Shown piece by piece: positions 22,983 to 30,554 of a stretch of 34,036 nucleotides of DNA. Below the pieces are notes generated by a model, which ran no database searches, had not been told where the DNA came from, and saw only the letters and a list, made by a program, of their open reading frames with translations. Position 1 is the stretch's first letter, and every line of letters begins with the position of its first letter. A program made the position numbers and the translations under genes. The stretch is from the NCBI GenBank assembly GCA_019638835.1, contig JAHBTC010000018.1, forward strand, positions 1 through 34,036, given 5' to 3'. The stretch comes from Fimbriimonadaceae bacterium. GTDB lineage: Bacteria; Armatimonadota; Fimbriimonadia; Fimbriimonadales; Fimbriimonadaceae.

Positions 22983-23990
22983 TTGGCAGACTCATTTTTT
23001 GCGGATAGACTGCCACCTGTGACGCCGGGCGAACCGGAAATTCCGCTAAACCAGTTTGAGGGTCGCTCTGAGGCGTATCGCTCGGCGCGTCGGGAGACGA
23101 GGCGCGGCATTTGGATCAACCTGATGCTGGCCTCCGTGAAGGGCGTAGCGGGCTTTCTTGGCGGAAGCTTCGCTTTGATCGCGGACGCGGCAGAGTCCGC
23201 GCTAGATGTCCTCACATCCTCGCTGGTTTATGTTGGGCTACGGGTCGCTTCGGCCCCGCCTACGCCAAACCACCCGTACGGGAAGGGACGCGCCGAAACC
23301 TTGGCCGGTCTTGTGGTCGCGATCGCCGTGATCGGGGCGGCAATTGCGCTCGGCGTGCAGTCGGTGATTGAGATCATGCACCCGCAGAAGGTTCCGGCAA
23401 CGTGGACGCTTGCGGTCTTGGGGGCCGTGATCGCATTCAAAGAGTATCTGTATCGGCGGTTCCGGGCGAAAGCCAACGAACTCGGGAGCATTTCGCTCCA
23501 GAACGAGGCGTGGCACCACCGGAGCGACGCAATCACTTCCCTCGCGGCTGGGATCGGAATACTGATTGCATTGGTGGGGGGCCCGAGATATGCGGCGGCC
23601 GATGACTGGGCGGCACTCGTGGCTTCACTCGTGATTCTGTACAACGGCTGGAATCTGCTGCAGGCTCCGTTTTCGTCCTTGATGGACGCGCGGGTTGATC
23701 CTGAAGTAGAGCGATTGATCCGGGAGACTGCAATGGGAATCGAGGGAGTGCGGGGGACGCATCATTGCCGAATTCGCAAGCACGGATTTGACTATTTTGT
23801 GGATTTGGACATCCGGGTGGACGGGGCCATGTCGGTGATGAAGAGCCACGACATCGCGCACCTTGTTCAGGATGCCATTCGTGAGCGCATGCCTTTGGTG
23901 CATCGCGTCTTGGTACACGTTGAGCCGGAGGGGATTGCGAAGCCTGCGGATGGTGGAGAGTTGGATGCGGGCGGCCCGACTTCTGGATAG
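22983..23990 (+). CDS. Cation diffusion facilitator family metal efflux protein
   Basis: A CDF transporter that exports divalent metals (typically Zn, Fe, Mn or Co) by proton antiport across the inner membrane. The 335-aa product has about six transmembrane helices starting near residue 40: GGSFALIADAAESALDVLTS contains the TM2 metal-site acids, followed by AETLAGLVVAIAVIGAAIA, the TM5 signature WHHRSDAITSLAAG with the second pair of ligands, and a C-terminal cytoplasmic domain (about 225-320) with GVRGTHHCRIRKHG and MPLVHRVLVHVEP. The start is uncertain: TTG at 22983 lacks a well-placed ribosome-binding site, and GTG at 23020 would still precede the first helix. The C-terminal Gly/Asp tail is not conserved. 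Metal specificity cannot be read. Confidence 0.93.
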   Translation: MADSFFADRLPPVTPGEPEIPLNQFEGRSEAYRSARRETRRGIWINLMLASVKGVAGFLGGSFALIADAAESALDVLTSSLVYVGLRVASAPPTPNHPYGKGRAETLAGLVVAIAVIGAAIALGVQSVIEIMHPQKVPATWTLAVLGAVIAFKEYLYRRFRAKANELGSISLQNEAWHHRSDAITSLAAGIGILIALVGGPRYAAADDWAALVASLVILYNGWNLLQAPFSSLMDARVDPEVERLIRETAMGIEGVRGTHHCRIRKHGFDYFVDLDIRVDGAMSVMKSHDIAHLVQDAIRERMPLVHRVLVHVEPEGIAKPADGGELDAGGPTSG

Positions 23991-24015
23991 ACGACCCCTG
24001 AATAGACGACCCTGA
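23987..24015 (+). repeat. Short tandem repeat at the transporter gene end
   Basis: ATAGACGACCCCTGA (23987-24001) is followed directly by ATAGACGACCCTGA (24002-24015), one base shorter. The first unit contains the stop codon of the transporter gene, and the second would also carry an in-register TAG. It looks like a local duplication. Confidence 0.7.
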
Positions 24016-24218
24016 GTACGAGTTCCTACTGGCTCCACGATTCGTCTGCCAGGAACAAGGGCATTCCTCTCGGTAAATTCTTGAACAGTGTCCGCCCTAC
24101 TCCTTAGTGGAGAACTACCCGTCTAAAGTGCGTCCAGTTCGCTTATAGACTCAGTATTGATAAGTTGAGGCGCATGAAAGAGTTAGGGCCCAACAAATGT
24201 GCGGCTTTTCTTGCGCGG

Positions 24219-24713
24219 CTAGTTTGGCATGGTATCGGGACTGAACTCCGCACTCCATGGATGAGTGAGGTCAGCCAATCGACACAAAAAGAACCCTAAA
24301 CAGTCGCCGTATTCTTCCGGTGTAAGAGTGTCGCCACCGCTCACCATGAGCGGCCCGACCGGGGCGACAAAGCCCCAATCCAAGAGTTCAAACGCATGAT
24401 CGCGACTGGCTTCCGGGAGGTTACATCGCTCAATTGCGTAGTTGCGGAATGGAATGGTCGTCGGACGTCCGCGCAATACGGGACGGAAGTTGAGGAACAT
24501 CTGTCGCAACTCGGCGACCATTTCACTTCGCGTTGCCGGGCCATCACCGTTTCGCTGCGGCCTAGTCGCAACGGGAAGCTTTAACTTCAGCAGCCGTGCG
24601 GGGCCGATTTGCATCCGCTCGGTTGCCTTCACCATTGAATCAAATCGCAACGGTTCCGCAAAGCCTGCGGAGACGAGCAGAAGAGCGGCGGTCAAAACTG
24701 AGAGAGATCTCAT
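24219..24713 (-). CDS. Secreted small protein with a degenerate S-layer-homology-like domain
   Basis: A 164-aa exported protein: signal peptide MRSLSVLTAALLLVSAGFAE, then a mostly helical region. The C-terminal part, ASRDHAFELLDWGFVAPVGP followed by the GDTLTPEEYGDCLGFFL segment, follows the spacing of an SLH domain (DHWAYEAIEYLAEKG... then a P-x-x-x-TR-A-E segment), and SEMVAELRQMF near residues 63-73 resembles the tail of a preceding SLH unit. Two cysteines are near the end. SLH domains bind cell-wall-linked polymers; here the match is weak. The ATG overlaps the mreB stop (ATGA), so it is translated with mreB, which suggests a cell-envelope role. The 228 bp downstream hold no gene. Confidence 0.6.
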   Translation of the reverse strand: MRSLSVLTAALLLVSAGFAEPLRFDSMVKATERMQIGPARLLKLKLPVATRPQRNGDGPATRSEMVAELRQMFLNFRPVLRGRPTTIPFRNYAIERCNLPEASRDHAFELLDWGFVAPVGPLMVSGGDTLTPEEYGDCLGFFLCRLADLTHPWSAEFSPDTMPN

Positions 24714-25723
24714 ACTGTTGCCACCGAATGGGTTCGCTGGATCGCCTCTAGTTCTTCCAGAGCGCGGCCCGTTCCAATCGCCACACTATGCAAGGCATTC
24801 TCCGCGACATGGACCGGAATTTCAGTCACCTTATTCAGCAACTTATCCAATCCATTCAGCAATGCACCACCACCCGTCAAGACAATGCCTCGTTCAATGA
24901 TATCGCTGGCCAGTTCCGGCGGAGTCTCTTCCAAGATATTACAGACTTTCTCCGCAATTTGCCGTACAGGCTCGCCCAACGCCTCTCGAATCTCGTCGCT
25001 CGTCACATCCACCGTGCGTGGCAACCCCGCGATCAAATCGCGACCCCGAATCGTCATACTGACCTCGGGTTCAAGGGGGAACGCGCTACCGATCCGCTTT
25101 TTGATTTCTTCGGCGGTTTGATCACCAATCAGCAGGTTATGAACTTGCTTTACGTGGCGCATGATCGCTTCATCTAGCTTATTGCCACCTACGCGGAGAC
25201 TCTGCGAAAGCACGATGCCCCCCAAACTGATCACGGCGATATCCGTCGTGCCGCCGCCAATATCAATGATCATGTTGCCACCGGGGGTCGCGATGGGTAA
25301 ACCGCATCCGATTGCTGCCGCCATCGGTTCTTCAATCGTCATCGCCTTACCGAAACCGGCTTCCTTGGCCGCTTTGATGACCGCTCGCTTTTCAACGTTT
25401 GTTACTCCACTTGGCACACAGATAAGAGCCGTCGGGGGAATGAACTGATACTTGCCCAGAAGCTTGAGTCGAATGAACTTGAGCATCTCGCGGGTTACGG
25501 TGTAGTCTGCGATCACACCATCTTTCAAGGGGCGAACAGCCGTGATGTTGCCGGGGGTGCGTCCGAGCATCTCGCGAGCGTCGTTTCCGACCGCAAGTAC
25601 GGTCTTCGTCTTGGTGTCAATCGCGACAACGGTTGGCTCGTTCAATACGATGCCTTTGGTTCGCCGGTAGACGAGGAGATTTGCCGTGCCAAGGTCAATG
25701 GCAAGTTCGGATGCGAGTCTCAA
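24710..25723 (-). CDS. mreB: Rod-shape-determining protein MreB
   Basis: MreB is the bacterial actin that guides lateral cell-wall synthesis under the inner membrane. The 337-aa product has the actin-fold phosphate loops: AIDLGTANLLVYRR at the N-terminus, MIIDIGGGTTDIAVISLGG in the middle, and GIVLTGGGALLNGLDKLL near the end, plus EPMAAAIGCGLPI before the second loop. Length is typical. The start is taken as TTG at 25723; no strong ribosome-binding site is seen, but the codons give the expected few residues before DLGTAN. It is 24 bp downstream of murA and overlaps the SLH-like gene. mreC and mreD, common neighbours, are not in the window. Confidence 0.96.
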   Translation of the reverse strand: MRLASELAIDLGTANLLVYRRTKGIVLNEPTVVAIDTKTKTVLAVGNDAREMLGRTPGNITAVRPLKDGVIADYTVTREMLKFIRLKLLGKYQFIPPTALICVPSGVTNVEKRAVIKAAKEAGFGKAMTIEEPMAAAIGCGLPIATPGGNMIIDIGGGTTDIAVISLGGIVLSQSLRVGGNKLDEAIMRHVKQVHNLLIGDQTAEEIKKRIGSAFPLEPEVSMTIRGRDLIAGLPRTVDVTSDEIREALGEPVRQIAEKVCNILEETPPELASDIIERGIVLTGGGALLNGLDKLLNKVTEIPVHVAENALHSVAIGTGRALEELEAIQRTHSVATV

Positions 25724-25747
25724 GGGAGTGACACGAATTGTGACACG

Positions 25748-27040
25748 CTAACCAACGGGAGCCTCGCCAACTAGCCTTTCGACAGAGGCACCAATCCCAT
25801 TCAGTTTGGCTTCGAGATGCTCGTACCCACGGTCAATATAGTGAACATTGTGGATATGGGTCGTTCCCTTCGCAGCAAGACCCGCAAGCACTAAGCAGGC
25901 CCCGGCTCGTAAATCGCTGGCCTCGACGGTGGCGCCGCTTAGTCTCTCTACTCCGAGGAAGGTTGCCGTCCGACCGCTCGTGGAAACTTCGGCCCCCATG
26001 CGATTGAGTTCGCGCACGTGACCAAAGCGATTTTCGTAAATCGTCTCCTCTATCTGTGATGCTCCTTCAGCCAAGGTCAGGAGTGCCGCAAACGGTTGTT
26101 GCATGTCCGTCGCGAAGCCCGGATAAGGCATCGTTCGCACCTTTACGCCTCTCAGCGGCTTCGGTGCGCTGACCGTTACGAAGTTGTGCCCCTCGATTAC
26201 ATCGGCGCCCATCTCTTGGAGCTTGGTGATCATGGCAGTTTGGTAGGCGGGAAGGATATCGCTACAAGTGACTGAGCCGCCCGTGATGGCGCCTGCGAGT
26301 AAGTAGGTGCCGACTTGAATACGGTCTTCCGGAATGCGATAACTGGCCCCGTTCAGTCGCTCGACGCCCGTGATTGTGAGGCGACTCGTGCCCACGCCTT
26401 CGATGCGCGCACCACATGCCTTCAAAAAGTCGGCGAGTTGAATCACTTCCGGCTCAACGGCCGCATTATCAATTGTTGTGACGCCCGGAACCAGGCATGC
26501 AGTCGCCATCATGTGCTGGGTTGCCCCTGCACTTGGAAAGTCAAAGTGGATTTCGTTGCCGCGAAGTTGACTTCCTTCGGCAACATAGAATCCGTTTGCG
26601 AGTTCAACGTCGGCCCCGAATCGAGATAGCCCTTTCATGTGAAAGTCCACGGGACGGTCACCGATGCTGCAACCGCCGGGCATGGGAAGACGGGCTTTAC
26701 CAAACCGAGTCAGGAGTGGGCCGAGCAGATAAAACGATGTTCGGATCCGACGAACGTGCAGTTCATCGGGCTCGAAGTACCGCAAACCCGTCGTGTCCAA
26801 CGTAACTTCTGATCCATTGCGATCAACGGTGATTCCGAAGTCTTCCAGAAGTTGAAGCTTGATGGCCACATCCGAGATATCGGGCATGTTCGTCAAAGTG
26901 ACGACGCCATCAACCAAAGGCACAGACGCAAGCACAGCGAGGCAAGCATTCTTGCTCCCTCCAACGTTGACTGTTCCTACCAGGGGACGCCCCCCTTCAA
27001 TTCGCAAAACTGACCCGGCTTCCGTCCGATCCATTTCCAT
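25748..27040 (-). CDS. murA: UDP-N-acetylglucosamine 1-carboxyvinyltransferase
   Basis: MurA transfers enolpyruvate from PEP to UDP-GlcNAc, the first committed step of peptidoglycan synthesis. Seen: LRIEGGRPLVGTVNVGGSKNA near the start, here LRIEGGRPLVGT then VNVGGSKNA, with the substrate-binding Lys-Asn; RRIRTSFYLLGPLLTRFG; and the catalytic loop PGGCSIGDRPVD, where the Cys that fosfomycin attacks is present; later PYPGFATDMQQPF and the C-terminal RAGACLVLAGLAA. Three close ATGs (27052, 27040, 27034) are possible; 27040 has GGAAG 5 nt upstream and gives 430 aa. The open frame further upstream to 27196 is unlikely to be coding. It leads a murA-mreB-SLH-like run. Confidence 0.95.
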   Translation of the reverse strand: MEMDRTEAGSVLRIEGGRPLVGTVNVGGSKNACLAVLASVPLVDGVVTLTNMPDISDVAIKLQLLEDFGITVDRNGSEVTLDTTGLRYFEPDELHVRRIRTSFYLLGPLLTRFGKARLPMPGGCSIGDRPVDFHMKGLSRFGADVELANGFYVAEGSQLRGNEIHFDFPSAGATQHMMATACLVPGVTTIDNAAVEPEVIQLADFLKACGARIEGVGTSRLTITGVERLNGASYRIPEDRIQVGTYLLAGAITGGSVTCSDILPAYQTAMITKLQEMGADVIEGHNFVTVSAPKPLRGVKVRTMPYPGFATDMQQPFAALLTLAEGASQIEETIYENRFGHVRELNRMGAEVSTSGRTATFLGVERLSGATVEASDLRAGACLVLAGLAAKGTTHIHNVHYIDRGYEHLEAKLNGIGASVERLVGEAPVG

Positions 27041-27159
27041 CACCGCTTCCATCCTTAGAAGCGAATCAGACTCTACCCGATAGGGCAAAACGCACGATTT
27101 CCTGGCAAGATAACCGGGGTGTTGTGATGAAAATGTTAAGGATGCGCCTTTTTGGTGCT

Positions 27160-27326
27160 CTGAACCGTTAGAATGGATGTGATGCACCGCCCACATCAGG
27201 CTGTCCGTCGGAGGATCAGACCCGCCGCGTGGTCCGACTCATTGAGTTGGCCTGTGCGCCCGTCCCTTCCGAAGGCCCGCCGATGTGACATCGGCGGGCC
27301 TTTGTCTATCAACTAGGAGGTGAATC
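27160..27326 (+). promoter_or_regulatory. Structured leader upstream of the HNH gene
   Basis: Between murA and the HNH gene, the plus strand shows a possible arm pair GTCGGA (27207-27212) / TCCGAC (27233-27238), then a strong hairpin (see separate entry), then AGGAGG and the ATG. TAGAAT at about 27169-27174 could be a -10 box, but no convincing -35 was found. The layout resembles an attenuated leader; no known riboswitch class was recognised. Confidence 0.35.
27274..27307 (+). terminator. Strong GC-rich hairpin before the HNH gene
   Basis: GGCCCGCCGATG (27274-27285) pairs perfectly over 12 bp with CATCGGCGGGCC (27289-27300) across a TGA loop, followed by TTTGTCT. Its end is about 20 bp before the HNH ribosome-binding site, so it can act as an attenuator of that gene or end a short upstream transcript. 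Confidence 0.65.
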
Positions 27327-27848
27327 ATGGCTGAAGTTTTATTGTTGAACGCAAACTTTGAACCGCTCAACGTCTGCAACATGCGGCGTGCGATGAGCCT
27401 CGTGTTGCTTGGCAAGGCGGAAGTGCTTCAAGAGTCAGAGTTGCCAGTGCGAACGAGTCAATGTGACTTGCCTGCGCCATCGGTCGTTCGAATGCGCTAT
27501 CAAGTTCGTCGGCCGATGCCAGAACTCCGCCTTTCGCGTCACTCCATTCTCACCCGTGACCAGTACGAGTGTCAGTACTGCAGTTCAAAGCGCGACTTGA
27601 CGTTAGACCACGTCATTCCTCGTTGGCAAGGGGGAGGCAACACCTGGGAGAACTTGGTTACGTGCTGCCGGAGGTGCAACTTGAAGAAGGGGGACAAGAC
27701 CCCAAATCAGGCGCACATGAAACTGAAGCGCCAGCCTCGGCGGCCCCACTATGTGCCGTACCTCTCTTTGCAGAAGTACGTGCGGGCTCGCCAGAACCAT
27801 GATTGGCACTTCTATCTGCCTACGTTTGACGCGTTCGATATCAATTAA
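27327..27848 (+). CDS. HNH endonuclease family protein
   Basis: A 173-aa protein with a compact HNH nuclease fold. Zinc knuckle cysteines are in CQYC (residues 82-85) and CCRRC (113-117); the catalytic motif is [11 protein letters not shown] (about 93-103), with the HNH Asn in TWENLVTCC and a second basic segment NLKKGDKTP. The N-terminal 70 residues ([20 protein letters not shown]) match the stand-alone HNH proteins common in many bacteria, whose role is not settled. The ribosome-binding site AGGAGG is ideal. There is no neighbouring methyltransferase, integrase or intron reverse transcriptase, so it is not part of an evident restriction or mobile system. Its end overlaps the convergent pterin-synthase-like gene by 4 bp. 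Confidence 0.92.
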   Translation: MAEVLLLNANFEPLNVCNMRRAMSLVLLGKAEVLQESELPVRTSQCDLPAPSVVRMRYQVRRPMPELRLSRHSILTRDQYECQYCSSKRDLTLDHVIPRWQGGGNTWENLVTCCRRCNLKKGDKTPNQAHMKLKRQPRRPHYVPYLSLQKYVRARQNHDWHFYLPTFDAFDIN

Positions 27849-28666
27849 CGAGGTCGCTCAACCGTAAACGCGCTGCGGGCGGTTTCGTACAGTCTCACTC
27901 TTTCCAGACGTGCGGGCAAGTGCCCTTCGAGTTGATCGTAGATCGCCTGAGCTACCACTTCGCTCGTCGTGCATTTGCCCTGAAGTTCGGGCAAGTCAAG
28001 GTCAAGGTTACGGTGGTCGTAGCGCTCAATGACTCGCTCTTCGATCACCTGATCCAGTTCATCAAGGGGACAGATCATTCCGGTTGTCGCATCTGGCTGT
28101 CCGCTCACCGTGACTTCTAAGACGTAGTTGTGACCGTGACCATGGGGGCGGTTACACTTCCCAAACAGCCTTTCGTTCTCGGCAGCGGAGAGGGTGTGAG
28201 CATGGAGACGGTGGCTCGCGGCAAACTCAAACGTACGGGTGAGGGTCAACATTTCGGGGGTCCATTCGCCGTAAAGAAGCGGCGTTTCGTCAAGGCGCAA
28301 ATGAGTCAGTTCGACTGCGCCGGGTAAGTCACGTAAAGACTCGTAGAAGTACATGAGCAGGTTTTCAAGAGTAGGTGAAACGTTCGTGAATGCTTCGACT
28401 TCATCGTTGATACTCTTCTGGTCAAACCGCTGGACAACGCGCTCCTGCAACGTATCGTCAATCCACTTGATATTGACCACCATCCCATTCTCAGGGTCGG
28501 TGGTACCTCGGGTGCTCACCCAAAGGACGTAGTTGTGACCGTGATTGTACGGTGACGCCCAATTGCCGAATCGCACACGGTTTTCTTGCTCAGAAAGGTC
28601 GGCGTCCCAATACCGATGCCCGGCACTGAACGAAACCTTCCTCGTGAGTGTGACCTCAGACATCAT
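27845..28666 (-). CDS. Two-domain 6-pyruvoyltetrahydropterin synthase / QueD-like protein
   Basis: A 273-aa fusion of two PTPS/QueD domains. Family members convert dihydroneopterin triphosphate to 6-pyruvoyltetrahydropterin or, as QueD, to carboxytetrahydropterin for queuosine. C-terminal domain (about 140-273) is complete: Zn ligands His152, His177 and His179, catalytic Cys171 in [14 protein letters not shown], Asp217-His218 in RYDHRNLD, and Glu261 in LYETARS. N-terminal domain (about 1-135) keeps Zn ligands His17, His42 and His44 and Glu127, but Trp36 replaces the Cys and Gln83 the His, so it looks inactive. The start overlaps the permease stop, tying it to the nucleoside importer operon. 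QueD and PTPS cannot be told apart with certainty here. Confidence 0.9.
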   Translation of the reverse strand: MMSEVTLTRKVSFSAGHRYWDADLSEQENRVRFGNWASPYNHGHNYVLWVSTRGTTDPENGMVVNIKWIDDTLQERVVQRFDQKSINDEVEAFTNVSPTLENLLMYFYESLRDLPGAVELTHLRLDETPLLYGEWTPEMLTLTRTFEFAASHRLHAHTLSAAENERLFGKCNRPHGHGHNYVLEVTVSGQPDATTGMICPLDELDQVIEERVIERYDHRNLDLDLPELQGKCTTSEVVAQAIYDQLEGHLPARLERVRLYETARSAFTVERPR

Positions 28667-29529
28667 CCTTCCTTACGATACGGTAATCCAAGCGCCGCTG
28701 GTACCCGTGTCCCACGCCCCATCACGATAAGTACTGCCAAGGCAGCAACGTACGGCAAGGCGACAAGGAATTGGAAGGGGATTCCGCTTCTGCCTTGCAA
28801 GGCGTATTGCAACAGATCAGTCAGCCCGACAAACACCGACGCCGCGTAGACCCACGCAGGCTTCCACCGCCCAAACGTAACCATCGCGATCGCTACGAAT
28901 CCCTTTCCGCTTGTCATCCCTTCGGCAAACGAGCCTGCAACTCCAATCGAAAGATATGCCCCCGCTACGCCTGCCATCGCCCCGCTTGTCAACGCCGCCT
29001 GCCACCGAAGGCGATTCACTGAAAAACCGCCAGACTCGACCGCCGGAGGATATTCGCCTGCGGCCCTCAAAGCGAGTCCCCACTTCGTTTTCTGTAGCCC
29101 GTATCCGGTCGCAACCACCGCGATCAACCCCAAGACAACAACGAAATCAATCGCACCCATCCATAAGGGAATCGTGGGGAGACGTATCAGTTCTCCGCTT
29201 GCGCCAAATTGTTGTCGGAAGAGTGTGTTCGTTATGCCCAGAGCGAGCAAGTTGATGGCCGTCCCGACCACAACTTGGTCATGACCGCCCCGAATCGTGA
29301 ACGCTGCCTGGAGTGCGGCAAGCAGGAGTCCGACGCAAGCCCCTATGAGCAACCCGGCTCCAATACCACCGGGCCCGAGCGCAACGACCGCCGCCGCATA
29401 AGCCGCCGCGAGCATCATGCCTTCCAGGCCGATGTTGATGACGCCTGCACGTTGCCCAATCGTTTCGCCGAGTGCCGCCCAAACGAGCGGTGTGGCATAC
29501 CGAAAAACTGGGAGGTACGCCTCAATCAT
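28663..29529 (-). CDS. ABC transporter permease, nucleoside/simple-sugar (BPD_transp_2) type
   Basis: A 288-aa inner-membrane permease of the BMP-linked nucleoside importer. The ATG at 29529 is preferred because GGAGGTGCGGA precedes it and it overlaps the upstream permease stop (ATGA); an open extension to 29673 lies inside that gene. About eight to ten hydrophobic helices are seen, starting after MIEAYLPVFRYATPLVWAAL, with the family sequence GVINIGLEGMMLAAAYAA in the second helix region. The long cytoplasmic loop with TKWGLALRAAGEYPPAVES (the coupling segment that meets the ATPase) is present. It pairs with the other permease to make the membrane pore. The end overlaps the PTPS-like gene. 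Confidence 0.93.
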   Translation of the reverse strand: MIEAYLPVFRYATPLVWAALGETIGQRAGVINIGLEGMMLAAAYAAAVVALGPGGIGAGLLIGACVGLLLAALQAAFTIRGGHDQVVVGTAINLLALGITNTLFRQQFGASGELIRLPTIPLWMGAIDFVVVLGLIAVVATGYGLQKTKWGLALRAAGEYPPAVESGGFSVNRLRWQAALTSGAMAGVAGAYLSIGVAGSFAEGMTSGKGFVAIAMVTFGRWKPAWVYAASVFVGLTDLLQYALQGRSGIPFQFLVALPYVAALAVLIVMGRGTRVPAALGLPYRKEG

Positions 29530-30554
29530 TCCGCACCTCCTGCGGGCTTGGACTCGGGGCGAGAGGATTGAAGTTGGAGCCGGCCCAATCCAACAACAAC
29601 CAAAACGGCGACGGCCTGAATCACGAAGACCGCAGATGTGCCAACTGAAGTCTCCCGAGCGAGCGCCTCGCAACCCGCGAAGAGCGCCCCAAAGTAAAGA
29701 GCGGCGACAAGGGTGCCAATCGGGTCAAGCCCACCGAGCAAAGCGACCGGGATTGCGAGGAACCCCCAGTTCTCGGTGAACGAAGCATCAAGTCGCCGCG
29801 CCAGTCCTAAGTAAGAAATCGCCGCCGCAAGGCCACATAAGCCGCCCGACCACAGCATTGCGGTGACTTGCAACCGTCCCACTTTCATGCGCTGGGTGTG
29901 GGCAGCGACCGGGTTCGCCCCCACCCACTTGAGTCGGAAACCGGTAGCCGTGAATCGAAGAAAAACGAACACAACGATCACGGCAAGGAAAGCCAATACG
30001 ATGCCGGTGTGAAAGTCCGTTTGCGGATTCGGACGCAAGAACATCACCGCATCGGGCAACGCGGACGACTGCGGACGCGTGCTGCTCGGATCTCTTAGAG
30101 GACCGGCAACCGCCCACTTCAGCAGAGCGAGAGCGATGAAATTGAGGAGGATCGTACTGATGACGACTTGGACTCCCCTTGTCACCTGCAAAACGGCGGC
30201 GAGGCCGGCATAAAGTGCGCCCCCTGCTACCCCAGAAAGTAGAACCACGAGCGTGATGACCGCCGAAGACTGCCCCTGAAATACCATCGCGGCCCAAGCT
30301 CCACATAGACCGCCGACAACGTATTGCCCCTCGCCGCCGATATTGAACATTCCCGCCCGCCATGCGATGAGGATTCCGAGCCCGGTGAGGAGCAAAGGCG
30401 CGGTTCGGGCCAGCGTCCGGGCGATCGATGCCTCCGATCCCAGGCTTCCCCTTGCAATCGTCGAAAGGCTCTCAAAAACTGGGAGTCCAAAGAGTGCGAG
30501 GGTAACAACTAAAGCAAGGGCCAGCGCACCGGCAGTGACGAGAATGCGGGTCAA
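29526..30554 (-). CDS. ABC transporter permease, nucleoside/simple-sugar (BPD_transp_2) type
   Basis: A 342-aa inner-membrane permease, partner of the one downstream. The first helix is ILVTAGALALALVVTLALF; the family signature appears as AWRAGMFNIGGEGQYVVGGL (about residues 64-83), followed by further helices (AVITLVVLLSGVAGGALYAG, VVISTILLNFIALALL). The coupling segment is GFRLKWVGANPVAAHTQRM. The start is TTG at 30554, overlapping the ATPase stop (TTGA). Paired, non-identical permeases of this type are typical of BmpA-linked importers such as YufP/YufQ or NupB/NupC. Confidence 0.93.
   Translation of the reverse strand: MTRILVTAGALALALVVTLALFGLPVFESLSTIARGSLGSEASIARTLARTAPLLLTGLGILIAWRAGMFNIGGEGQYVVGGLCGAWAAMVFQGQSSAVITLVVLLSGVAGGALYAGLAAVLQVTRGVQVVISTILLNFIALALLKWAVAGPLRDPSSTRPQSSALPDAVMFLRPNPQTDFHTGIVLAFLAVIVVFVFLRFTATGFRLKWVGANPVAAHTQRMKVGRLQVTAMLWSGGLCGLAAAISYLGLARRLDASFTENWGFLAIPVALLGGLDPIGTLVAALYFGALFAGCEALARETSVGTSAVFVIQAVAVLVVVGLGRLQLQSSRPESKPAGGAE

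Noticed and set aside
23991-24218. A gene or RNA between the transporter and the SLH-like gene
   Set aside because: Apart from a short tandem repeat there is no open frame of useful size, no strong hairpin and no recognisable RNA motif.
27041-27196. N-terminal extension of MurA
   Set aside because: The frame is open but the added residues are unlike the family, and ATGs with better spacing to a ribosome-binding site lie at 27034-27052.
29530-29673. N-terminal extension of the second permease
   Set aside because: It lies inside the upstream permease in another frame, and a strong ribosome-binding site precedes the ATG at 29529.
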